64,000 nt of DNA from an uncultured Candidatus Entotheonella sp. (GTDB lineage: Bacteria > Tectomicrobia > Entotheonellia > Entotheonellales > Entotheonellaceae): the NCBI GenBank assembly GCA_958295825.1, contig OY282375.1, forward strand, positions 3,953,489-4,017,488, in the 5' to 3' direction. A program made the position numbers and the translations under genes. The notes below the pieces were generated by a model. The model saw only the letters and a list, made by a program, of their open reading frames with translations. It made no database searches and was not told the origin of the DNA. Shown here one piece after another: positions 1 to 7,646 of this stretch (within the stretch, counting starts at the first letter, position 1; the number at the start of each line of letters is the position of its first letter).

Positions 1-173
1 TACAGGGAGACGCATGTCAAACTGGCGCGCGCGGTTATACTACCCGCATCCCTACATATTGTCACAGGAGGATGAACGATAAGCCGAGTACGAACCAAAA
101 CGCCACGGGTATCGAGTACGAACGCGTTGCCTTGCGTCGTCCAGTCGACACCCGCTGACAGGAGAATGTACGC
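1..173 (+). other. leader region before the RCC1-like gene
   Basis: TTATACTAC at 35-43 contains a plausible -10 (TATACT) but I find no good -35. A 28-codon open frame (72-158) begins directly against AGGAGG (66-71); zero spacing makes translation doubtful. The GGAG at 162-165 serves the RCC1-like gene at 174. Confidence 0.2.
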
Positions 174-2702
174 ATGACGACCGACATACGTTTACGCAGA
201 CCCTTATGGATGGCGTTCATAGTCCTGATGGCGATGGCGGCGGCCATGGCGTCGGACGGCAGGGCGCAGGGCGGGGCTGCTGTGCCAACAAATAACATAA
301 CTGTGGAGTTCGCATCGTTTTCGAATGGGACCTCCATGCCGCCGTTGTTTCAGACAGATGGCATGACGTTTCTTGCGCATAGTTCTTCCGCCGGTAAGCC
401 TACGATTATAAACCGGGGTACGCCGAGCGAACGAGGTTATGGATTTCCAGATGCGGGCGTCACGGTTGTTCTGCCGATGGAAGCAAGTGTCGTTGAGGTT
501 CGGGTTCGTCTTTGTCTTTTTTATGGTGATTTTGACGGTGGGGTTCTGGTTGAAGCGTATAGCTTGACGGGCACTCTGGTAGCGCGGGCGCGTGCTCAGT
601 TTCGTGATGCGTGTAACGACCTTTTGCTGAAGGGTGATTCCGATTCGATTTCGATTGTTCGCTTTACGGGTGGCAGGGGTGCTGCGTCGATTGCGCGGCT
701 GAGCGCCATCTCGAGTACGGCGCCTGTGGTGAACGCGGGCGAGGACCAGTCCGTTGCTGCCGGGTCGCTGGTGATCCTGTCGGGCACGGCGTGGGATCCG
801 AATGGCGTTATCGCCAGCTATTCGTGGGAGCAGACGGATGGTACGGATGTCTCGCTGAGCGCGGATGGCGCCGTCGCCATGTTTACTGCTCCCGATGTAT
901 TGGTGGACGAGGGATTGACCTTTCGCCTCACCGTTGTCGATAACGCTGGTGAGACAACGAGTGATGATGCAAGGGTGGTCGTGCAGGTTGATGATGGCGA
1001 TAGCGTTGACAGATTTATCTCGGTCAGTGCTGGGGACGAGCATACCTGCGGCTTGCTTGATACGGGCGCTGTGCGGTGTTGGGGTAGTGATAATTCTGGT
1101 CATTCTGCGGATTCTTTTGGTCAATCCGTACCGCTTGCAGGTACCTTTACTGCGATTGGTGCTGGGTTGTCTCATACCTGTGGCTTGCGTGATACGGGCG
1201 CTGTGGAATGCTGGGGTCGTAATGATGATGGTCGGTCCACGCCGCCGGCAGGCGCTTTTGCCATGATCAGTGCTGGGTGGCAGCATACTTGCGGGGTTCG
1301 AGACACAGGCGTCGTGCAATGTTGGGGTAGGGATGGCGGTTCTGGCGAGTCCGCGTCGCCGGTGGGTATTTTTACTGCGGTTAGTGCTGGGGGAAGCCAT
1401 AATTGCGGTCTACTTGAGACAAATGTCGTTCGATGTTGGGGTAGTAATTTTTGGGGTCAGTCCACGCCGCCTTCGGGCAGGTTTATTGCGGTCAGCGCCG
1501 GGAGTAGTTATACCTGTGGCTTGCGCGAGACAGGCGCTGTTCAGTGCTGGGGCTATGATTACTCTGGTCAGTCCACGCCGCCTTCGGGCAAGTTTGTTGC
1601 GGTCAGCGCCGGGAGCAGTCATACCTGTGGCTTGCGCGAGACGGGTGCCGTGCAATGTTGGGGTGATGATTACTTTGGTCAATCCACGCCGCCGTCAGGC
1701 AGGTTTATCGCGGTCAGCGCTGGGAGGGGGCATACCTGCGGCTTGCGTGAGACGGGTGCTGTGCAGTGTTGGGGTAGTAATGAACGTGGTCAATCTCTGT
1801 TGCCTTTGGGCACGTTTACAGAAGTTGGTACCGGGCAGGAATTTTCTTGGTTTTCTGATAGCGCTCATACCTGTGGTTTGCGCGAGACGGGCGTCGTGGA
1901 TTGCTGGGGCGGGAATTTTTATGGCCAGTCTGTGCCGCTTGAGGGTGTTTTTACCACGGTTAGCGTTGGGTGGGACCGTGTTTGCGGTCTGCGTGAGACA
2001 GGCGCTGTGGCATGTTGGGGTCGTGACGATTATGGCCGTCCCAGCAATTCGAGTAATCCGCGAGGGGAGTTCATCTCGGTTAGTGTCGGGCTTTATTACA
2101 CCTGCGTGGTTCGTGAGACAGGCGCTGTTCAGTGCTGGGGCTATGATTTTCTCGATTATCTCAGACCACCTACGGGTACGTTTACTGCGGTCAGCTCTGC
2201 AAGCAATTATACCTGTGGTTTGCTTGAAACGGGTGCTGTGGATTGCTGGAGCTGGGGTTTGGACGACCCTGTCGAACTTACGCCGCCTGCAGGTACGTTT
2301 ACCGTGATTGATGCCGGGAGTTACGGTTACTCTCCTAGGGGGGATTACTTTTGTGGCTTACGTGTGACAGGGGCTATGGAATGCTGGGGTTCTGGTGATT
2401 CTGCCGAGTTTGTGTTGTCGCCCGCGGGTGCGTTCATTTCGGTCAGTGTCGGGGATGGATATGTCTGTGCGGTTCGTGAGACAGGTTCTATTCAATGCTG
2501 GGGTGGTGATCGCTATGGTCGGGCTACGCCGCCGACGGGCACCTTTGTTGCGGTCAGCGCCGGGGTTGATCATACCTGTGGTCTGCTTGAGACGGGTGGC
2601 GTGGCGTGTTGGGGTGTTTATGCCTATGGCGTGGAGAAGGATACCTATGGACGGCTTCGTGTATCGTCAACGTTGCTGTTTGCTTCTGACGGGGGTGACT
2701 GA
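174..2702 (+). CDS. secreted PKD/RCC1-like repeat protein, likely transposon cargo
   Basis: 842 aa. Residues 1-32 form a signal peptide (twin Arg, then a Met/Ala-rich hydrophobic run ending near ..RAQG). Residues about 35-180 are a beta-rich domain I do not recognise, about 180-270 are a PKD/REJ-type Ig fold (starts APVVNAGEDQSV), and about 275-840 are 14 repeats of roughly 37 residues with the pattern F..VSAG..HTCGLRETGAVQCWG...GQSTPPSG. Each repeat keeps one Cys in TCGL and one in CWG, so 14 disulfides are possible in an exported beta-propeller. RCC1/BLIP-II repeats build such propellers in binding proteins; the ligand here is unknown. ATG at 174 has GGAG 8 nt upstream. Repeats 5-7 are also very similar as DNA, allowing recombination. 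Placement suggests transposon cargo, but the left transposon end was not seen. Confidence 0.8.
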   Translation: MTTDIRLRRPLWMAFIVLMAMAAAMASDGRAQGGAAVPTNNITVEFASFSNGTSMPPLFQTDGMTFLAHSSSAGKPTIINRGTPSERGYGFPDAGVTVVLPMEASVVEVRVRLCLFYGDFDGGVLVEAYSLTGTLVARARAQFRDACNDLLLKGDSDSISIVRFTGGRGAASIARLSAISSTAPVVNAGEDQSVAAGSLVILSGTAWDPNGVIASYSWEQTDGTDVSLSADGAVAMFTAPDVLVDEGLTFRLTVVDNAGETTSDDARVVVQVDDGDSVDRFISVSAGDEHTCGLLDTGAVRCWGSDNSGHSADSFGQSVPLAGTFTAIGAGLSHTCGLRDTGAVECWGRNDDGRSTPPAGAFAMISAGWQHTCGVRDTGVVQCWGRDGGSGESASPVGIFTAVSAGGSHNCGLLETNVVRCWGSNFWGQSTPPSGRFIAVSAGSSYTCGLRETGAVQCWGYDYSGQSTPPSGKFVAVSAGSSHTCGLRETGAVQCWGDDYFGQSTPPSGRFIAVSAGRGHTCGLRETGAVQCWGSNERGQSLLPLGTFTEVGTGQEFSWFSDSAHTCGLRETGVVDCWGGNFYGQSVPLEGVFTTVSVGWDRVCGLRETGAVACWGRDDYGRPSNSSNPRGEFISVSVGLYYTCVVRETGAVQCWGYDFLDYLRPPTGTFTAVSSASNYTCGLLETGAVDCWSWGLDDPVELTPPAGTFTVIDAGSYGYSPRGDYFCGLRVTGAMECWGSGDSAEFVLSPAGAFISVSVGDGYVCAVRETGSIQCWGGDRYGRATPPTGTFVAVSAGVDHTCGLLETGGVACWGVYAYGVEKDTYGRLRVSSTLLFASDGGD

Positions 2703-2787
2703 TGGATGCGCGTCTTTCAATCATCACGGCAGGGATTCAGGACTTTCAGGCAGGAACCCTCGAGAGGCCGTTTGGCCGGCGTCAGAA

Positions 2788-3023
2788 TCACGATTTCCAC
2801 TTGGCGGCCTTCTTGGCGATCTGCTTGCGCCGTTTCGGGGTCATCGAGACGGCGCGGGCAATTTCGCCGCGGGAGCGGCTAGGCGTCGGCTCGGGTCTTC
2901 CATGTCGCTGACGGCGATGCCCGCGACGAGCTTGCCGAGTTGGTTCACGTCGGCGGGTCTTTTTTTTACGATCTCTCCAACGGGTACAGGGGCGCCATGA
3001 GGCGTCGCCTCTATAAGCACCAA
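2788..3023 (-). pseudogene. frameshifted small basic protein gene
   Basis: Two minus-strand frames together make a sensible small protein: 3023 down to about 2860 gives VLIEATPHGAPVPVGEIV... then VNQLGKLVAGIAVSDMEDP, and a second frame from about 2875 to the stop at 2788 gives RGEIARAVSMTPKRRKQIAKKAAKWKS split around the shift. The second half has the Lys/Ala-rich SMTPKRR..IAKKAA tail common in small hypothetical proteins of about 80 aa. The frame change near 2865-2890 would need one indel. It may be a sequencing error or a decayed gene; function unknown. Confidence 0.45.
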
Positions 3024-3079
3024 GGTTCTCGCCTGTTGTCAACAGGGCATTTTTGTACCCTGCATTTCAAGACGAGTTA

Positions 3080-3667
3080 CTACCCTTTTTCCAAGTCGCC
3101 GGCCGATTGGGTTTCGGCGTGGTGGCTTTCACCACATTCATAATATCTTTCGAGTTTAGGTTCGAGGTGCAAAATCTGAGCGGTTAGCCGTTCAAATCTA
3201 GTCGCAGGATACAACTTTGCTTTATCGTAACCGCTGGCATGTATCATTTCGTTCCTACACAACAGGTCCAAGACTCGATGGATTGGCGGCTCGTCTACTT
3301 CAATTTCTAACTTTTGAGCTTGGAATTGTTTTAAGCCAGACTCATCCGCTGGTGGTTCTACTGAGATCATCTTTTGCTCAAGTTCAATGTACTTCCTGGC
3401 TAATTCCGAGTGTAGCCGTGCCATCCTGGGCGCTTCATAAACAAGCGCCATAATGGAAACGGCGCCAACGATAGCCGGGATAACTTTTGTCCATGACAAT
3501 TGTTCTGAGGGCATCTCATAAAACAGGACGAACAAGGTTGACGATCCGAAAATAAGGGAAAGTGCATTTGTGGCACGGGTTACTCCGTCAAAAAAACGGC
3601 AGCGTCGCATATGGTAACGGACAGATCGCTGAACTCCGAACAACAAACTGCTATAGTCCTGCTTCAT
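3080..3667 (-). CDS. two-TM SLATT-like membrane protein (transposon cargo)
   Basis: 195 aa. The N-terminus is basic (RSVRYHMRRCRFFD), with hydrophobic segments at about 33-50 and 61-77, a short linker between them, and a charged helical C-terminus with a likely coiled coil (LARKYIELEQKM). This architecture matches SLATT (SMODS/SLOG-associated two-TM effector) proteins, which are predicted pore-forming effectors of nucleotide-signal defence systems; no such sensor is encoded beside it here. Start chosen at the Met with AAGGGG 8 nt upstream; a longer start at 3691 lacks an RBS. It follows the proline-rich gene by 25 nt, so the two are probably one transcript. Family assignment is by eye. Confidence 0.55.
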   Translation of the reverse strand: MKQDYSSLLFGVQRSVRYHMRRCRFFDGVTRATNALSLIFGSSTLFVLFYEMPSEQLSWTKVIPAIVGAVSIMALVYEAPRMARLHSELARKYIELEQKMISVEPPADESGLKQFQAQKLEIEVDEPPIHRVLDLLCRNEMIHASGYDKAKLYPATRFERLTAQILHLEPKLERYYECGESHHAETQSAGDLEKG

Positions 3668-3692
3668 GTGAATGCCCCCTTCTGATTTCAAC

Positions 3693-3869
3693 TTACGCCG
3701 AAGGCGGTTTAGGCTTTGGAGTGGGAGTTGGTGACGGAATATCTGGAAGAGTTGGAGTTACCTTTTCGATACCCCTTTCGATATCCCTTTCTTCTGGCAT
3801 AGGTTCACGCCGTTGCGGTTCAGGTGACGGCGGCTGAGGTGGCGGTTGAGGCCTTTGTTCTTCGGCCAT
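3693..3869 (-). CDS. proline-rich mini-protein, partner of the 2TM gene
   Basis: 58 aa, beginning MAEEQRPQPPPQPPSPEP, with a charged centre (EERDIERGIEK) and a second proline stretch (TPTPKPKPPSA). No hydrophobic segment and no cysteines. GAGGAG lies 9 nt before the ATG, a good RBS, which argues that it is translated despite its odd composition. It precedes the SLATT-like gene on the same strand. I do not recognise a function; it could be a disordered regulator or chaperone of the membrane protein, which is inference only. Confidence 0.6.
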   Translation of the reverse strand: MAEEQRPQPPPQPPSPEPQRREPMPEERDIERGIEKVTPTLPDIPSPTPTPKPKPPSA

Positions 3870-4165
3870 TGGGCCTTTCTCCTCAAATGAAAAGGAGGCC
3901 ATTGACCGAAGGCGCGACAAATTTCTATCGTGCGCACGGTAGTATGACCTCCAAGTGTCTGCACTGACTACCAGAGCCGGGAAACCCAGCAGTTCCCAAC
4001 TTCTGTGTTTATACCACTATCCTCTATCTTCCCTGATTCCGCAATAACATCGTCAGCCAGAATTTACCACAAGAGAAGAATTTCGAACTGATACACTACC
4101 AACTGCCGATATGCTGGACAGTTTGGTTGAGTTAGCCTTCCGGTTTTGGCCGCCGGTGAACAGGG
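3870..4165. other. gene-free gap between tns operon and cargo pair
   Basis: AT-richer than the neighbours and without a convincing ORF. It must hold the cargo-pair promoter on the minus strand. A weak dif-like arrangement is visible at 4062-4089: ATTTACCACAA, six bases, AATTTCGAACT; the first arm shares 8 of 11 bases with the inverted XerD arm of E. coli dif, the second arm only 5. No clear terminator was seen. Confidence 0.3.
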
Positions 4166-5617
4166 TCAATTCATGGAGGGAAGAGCAGGAATCCAGTAGC
4201 TGTTCCCGCCTACCCGCACGGTCATCCCGCTCTCGTCAGTCGTTACGTCTTCGTCCTTGACCTTCTCTCCCGTCTTGACCGGCAGGTCGTGAAAGTACGC
4301 CAGCGCCACGCCCAGCCAGCGCGGCTCCATTTTCTTACCCTTCCGGCCTTCCTGCATCAACGCCAGCATTTCGGCTTCGAGCTTTTTGCGCCGCATCCTG
4401 TACGCGCGGCCTGAATCACGCTTCGGCAGGGCTATGTCCGCACCGTGCTCTTCGCGGAGATACTTGGCGAAGCCGCTCAGCGCCGCCCGCTGCCCCGGCG
4501 TTTGACGAAGGAACCCGTCAAGCGCCTCCTGCTCGGGTGGAATACGGTCCATTGTCTCGGCAAACATCAGCAGAGCCGCCGCCGGAGAGAGTGCAAGGCG
4601 AACGGAGCGGAGCGCGGTCGTGCCTGCCGCCACGCGCCGCATCAGGTACTGGTGATAGCCGTCCAGGATCATTCGGGTGCGCGACCCCTCCGAGAGTTTT
4701 TCCAGGCTGGCTTCGATCCGTCGCCGGTCGGAGTCGGCTTCCCTTGCGGCAGCATTGGGCGCGACAAGTTTGGTTTCTTCCATCCAGCGCATGGGCAGCA
4801 GAGAGCGTCGCAGTCCTGCGGCGCTGAAATGCTTCAGCAGCGCCTCGTAGTCGGGGATGCCCTGCCACTCTCGTTCGATTTCCAGGAAGAACGCCAGGTA
4901 CTTGTGAATGGTCGAGGCCGCTTTGTGTTCCCCGACCTTCTGGATCAGCCAATCTCCGAAGTTCGCGAACCGTTTTGACATGCTGGGCAAGCGGAAGGCG
5001 GCCTGGTCCATCTGGATGCGCTTGATGGCCAGCTCTGTCCAGTAACACGTCCAGCACTTCTTGCCGCGGCCTGCCGGCATGAGCTTGCGGCAATTCGGGC
5101 ACGGAATTTCCCCCTTCTCCAGGCACGCGGCGCAGAGCTTGCGGCCGTCCGGGGAGTTCGTCAGGGGTCGATGATGCCGGCAGGCTGCGCAGGTTTCGTG
5201 GTCGCTGCGGGCGCACCGCTCGCAAACCCGGAAGTCGTGGCCCAGCGACGCTTTTCGTGAAAGCCGGATGGACGGTTCGCCGCACGCTTCGCACGGTTCG
5301 GGTTCCCTGAAATACGGCGCGCAAGGCTTGCATGCCGGCCCGTAGGGCGTCAGCTTGCCGATTTTCTTGTCTGGGCCTGCGGCAGGCCTGCCGCACCGTA
5401 CGCAAGGTTTGAGGCGCTCGCACGCCCGGCATACGGCTTCAGGAAGGCGGACGGGCAGCCTTGCAAAGTTTCCGCATCCGCACATGCGGCGTTTGAACAT
5501 CCGCTTGTAGCATGTCGAGCAGTAGCGGATACCTTTGTAGACCCGCGCAATCCTGACGTTTCGCGCGCCGCAGTCGTCGCACGTCGCGGTGTGCTCGGCG
5601 GTGCTTGTCTGGTTCAT
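4166..5617 (-). CDS. tnsF: TnsF/TniE-like transposition protein (Cys-rich array + integrase-like domain)
   Basis: 483 aa. Residues 13-191 carry twelve paired cysteines (CDDC, CSTC, CGC, CRAC, CVRC, CKPC, CEAC, CERC, CAAC twice, CPNC, CWTC), enough for about six zinc knuckles. Residues about 214-285 (FGDWLIQKVGE...TIHKYLAFFLEIE...LLPMRWMEE) look like the SAM-like core-binding domain of tyrosine recombinases, followed by a second helical region. I see no catalytic R-K-H-R-H-Y set. The ATG overlaps the tniQ stop (ATGA), so it is the fifth gene of the operon, the position of tniE/tnsF in Tn6022. Likely role: DNA binding in target-site or end recognition, acting with TniQ. The gene symbol rests on position and architecture, not on alignment. 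Confidence 0.65.
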   Translation of the reverse strand: MNQTSTAEHTATCDDCGARNVRIARVYKGIRYCSTCYKRMFKRRMCGCGNFARLPVRLPEAVCRACERLKPCVRCGRPAAGPDKKIGKLTPYGPACKPCAPYFREPEPCEACGEPSIRLSRKASLGHDFRVCERCARSDHETCAACRHHRPLTNSPDGRKLCAACLEKGEIPCPNCRKLMPAGRGKKCWTCYWTELAIKRIQMDQAAFRLPSMSKRFANFGDWLIQKVGEHKAASTIHKYLAFFLEIEREWQGIPDYEALLKHFSAAGLRRSLLPMRWMEETKLVAPNAAAREADSDRRRIEASLEKLSEGSRTRMILDGYHQYLMRRVAAGTTALRSVRLALSPAAALLMFAETMDRIPPEQEALDGFLRQTPGQRAALSGFAKYLREEHGADIALPKRDSGRAYRMRRKKLEAEMLALMQEGRKGKKMEPRWLGVALAYFHDLPVKTGEKVKDEDVTTDESGMTVRVGGNSYWIPALPSMN

Positions 5618-6783
5618 TGCGTCCGTAGCTCCAGCTTGCGTTGCAGTCGATTCATCATGAGGACGACTTCGTGGCGGGGCCGCCCCCCGGCGCGGCGTTT
5701 TCTGGGTGGGTAAGCACTGCGTTCGGGGCTTTCGGGTAGTTCCGGCATGAACCGCGCAAGTGGCTCCGGCACGCTTTGTTCCTTTTCGCACCACCCTTGG
5801 CGTGTTATCCCAGAGGCTTTGAGCGTGGCCCTGAGCTGTTTCGCGTCGAGGTTCAGGAGACGCCAGACGCCAGCCAGCAAGTCTTGGCGGTCTTCGACCC
5901 GCAAGCGTTCGATTCGGGTTCCCGGTATGGGTGGGATATGACGAGGGACGACCACGCCATTGGACCTGAGCAGGTAGGTTAAGCCTTGCGTCGGGCTACG
6001 GTTTGCTCTTCGGATCAGGCTCGCCAGGAAATCGGCCGTTGCGAACCAGGTTGCAGCATTCCAGGTTTCGCCATAGCAGTCGCCGAATCCTTTGAGGGCG
6101 ACTTGGTCGGCCGCTTGCTGGAAAGCCAGGACTGCAGGCGGACAGGGTTCCGGTTCAGCTTTTTGCAGGTTTTTCAGGCACGTCGCGCACACGGCGGCGT
6201 GCGCCGCGTATGCGGACAGGCGGTGTGGCGTGACTGCGGCCGCGCACGCGCCGCACCTGTCGAGCAAGGTGGTTTTGTGGACGACGCAGCCGGTGTGCCA
6301 GGCAAAGCGCCAAGGCAGACGGAAATAAGGCGTGTCGTCTGCTTGCAGGCAGGCGGGGCAGAACTGGATGCCGCCGTTTCGCTTCCTGTTGCGGGCGCCG
6401 AGCGTGAGCGTCCAGGGCCAGGTCGAGAAGGCGTCCGGGCGTTCGCCCTGGATGCGGACGGCGATTGGTTCGATGGTTGCTGCTCTAAGGGTTTCTGCCG
6501 CAGCGCCCGATACATGGGACAGGACCGCCAGGCGTTCTTCGGGGATGCCCCTGTCGGCGTCGAGCGTCCAGACGCGCCAGCCCGGCCATAGCCAGCCCGT
6601 CAGGACCAGCGGGTCGCAGCCCTGCATGAGAGCTGCCCGGACCAGCCACGAGGTGAGGCTTTCGGCTGGCAGGAGGTGGATCGGGAAGGCCCAGCGGGGG
6701 GTTATGGCTACACCTTGAGTTCCCGGATGCCACTGGACGGTGTCCGAGTGCCGTCGGCTGAGAGGCTTTTTATCTGTATCCAT
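5614..6783 (-). CDS. tniQ: TniQ/TnsD-type target-selection protein
   Basis: 389 aa. It opens with the TniQ signature region (PIHLLPAESLTSWLVRAA), then a zinc-binding block around residues 140-200 (CPACL, W..H..CVVH, CGAC, CATCL) and a basic helical C-terminus. TniQ proteins bind the attachment site and recruit TnsC; this one is short compared with Tn7 TnsD (about 500 aa), consistent with help from the adjacent tnsF-like product. The ATG lies 76 nt inside tnsC in another frame; no better downstream start keeps the conserved N-terminus. The expected target is comM, judged from the junction at 10451. Confidence 0.85.
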   Translation of the reverse strand: MDTDKKPLSRRHSDTVQWHPGTQGVAITPRWAFPIHLLPAESLTSWLVRAALMQGCDPLVLTGWLWPGWRVWTLDADRGIPEERLAVLSHVSGAAAETLRAATIEPIAVRIQGERPDAFSTWPWTLTLGARNRKRNGGIQFCPACLQADDTPYFRLPWRFAWHTGCVVHKTTLLDRCGACAAAVTPHRLSAYAAHAAVCATCLKNLQKAEPEPCPPAVLAFQQAADQVALKGFGDCYGETWNAATWFATADFLASLIRRANRSPTQGLTYLLRSNGVVVPRHIPPIPGTRIERLRVEDRQDLLAGVWRLLNLDAKQLRATLKASGITRQGWCEKEQSVPEPLARFMPELPESPERSAYPPRKRRAGGRPRHEVVLMMNRLQRKLELRTQ

Positions 6784-7646
6784 TCGTGCTCTTTGATAAG
6801 GGGCGGGTCAATCCGTTCGGTTCCCGTTTCGATGGCGGTCTTTGCGCATTCGGACAGCAAGAAGCGAAGGTCTCCCAGGTTGCCGGCCGATATGTCGTGG
6901 AGCAGTCCGGCAGTCTCCGGGCGTTGCAGCTCGGAAGGTTTTTTCAAGGGCAGCATCTTCTCGAAGGCCGCAATCAACTTCTGAAATTTCCGGTCGCGTT
7001 TCCACAGCGGGAGCTTGACGACGGTGAAGCGGCTGGCGTGTTGGCTGTCGTGCCGGAGGATCTGGATGGCGGGCTGGGTTCCGACGCCGACAATTGGAAT
7101 CTTGAGGGTGTTGCACAAGCGCTTGAGAACGTTCATGACTTCGCGCTGTTTGTGAATCGTGCCGGTTATCAGAGAGTGGAATTCGTCAATGATGAGTACC
7201 TTGCTGCCGCAGGTCCGGAAGAGATGGAGGGTTTGGTCGCGCAGCTTAAGGATCGAATCGGTTGCCCGGTATGGGGCGTAGAACTGTTCGAGAAGGGAGA
7301 TGTAGAGTCCTTTTTCGTCGGCGCTAGGCGGCGCTTCGGCCAGGACGATCGGTTTCGACGGCTGGTTGTCCGCATCCGTGCCTGAAGGAGTGGTTGAAAG
7401 GTCGTGGGTCTCGCAAAAATGGCGGACGAGCGTCGTCTTGCCGTTGTTGGGTTCGCCGACGATGAGGTAGTTCGGCATTCTGTTGCTTTTCGGGATGTCG
7501 AGAAGCCATTCGAGCTTGCCGAGAATGGTCGTGGCGGCGGCGTACTGGATCCACCTGGGCGTTTCGATAAACAGCATGCGGTCCCTGTCGGACCATGTCA
7601 GGACGTGGCGAAACTTCGGATGTACGTGCTCGTGCTGGTTGCTCAT
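6708..7646 (-). CDS. tnsC: TnsC/TniB-type AAA+ transposition regulator
   Basis: 312 aa. Walker A GEPNNGKTT at residues 64-72 and Walker B VLIIDE at 150-155, then an arginine-rich C-terminal AAA lid. In Tn7 relatives TnsC assembles on target DNA under TniQ control and activates the TnsA/TnsB transposase. ATG overlaps the tnsB stop as TGATG, indicating translational coupling. Length and motif spacing are normal for the TniB family. Confidence 0.9.
   Translation of the reverse strand: MSNQHEHVHPKFRHVLTWSDRDRMLFIETPRWIQYAAATTILGKLEWLLDIPKSNRMPNYLIVGEPNNGKTTLVRHFCETHDLSTTPSGTDADNQPSKPIVLAEAPPSADEKGLYISLLEQFYAPYRATDSILKLRDQTLHLFRTCGSKVLIIDEFHSLITGTIHKQREVMNVLKRLCNTLKIPIVGVGTQPAIQILRHDSQHASRFTVVKLPLWKRDRKFQKLIAAFEKMLPLKKPSELQRPETAGLLHDISAGNLGDLRFLLSECAKTAIETGTERIDPPLIKEHEWIQIKSLSADGTRTPSSGIRELKV

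Noticed and set aside
72-158. 28-codon ORF before the RCC1-like gene
   Set aside because: AGGAGG touches the ATG with no spacing and the peptide has no recognisable features.
204-1400. Long minus-strand frame inside the RCC1-like gene
   Set aside because: Arg/Thr-rich shadow of the repeats; the plus frame has a signal peptide and coherent repeats.
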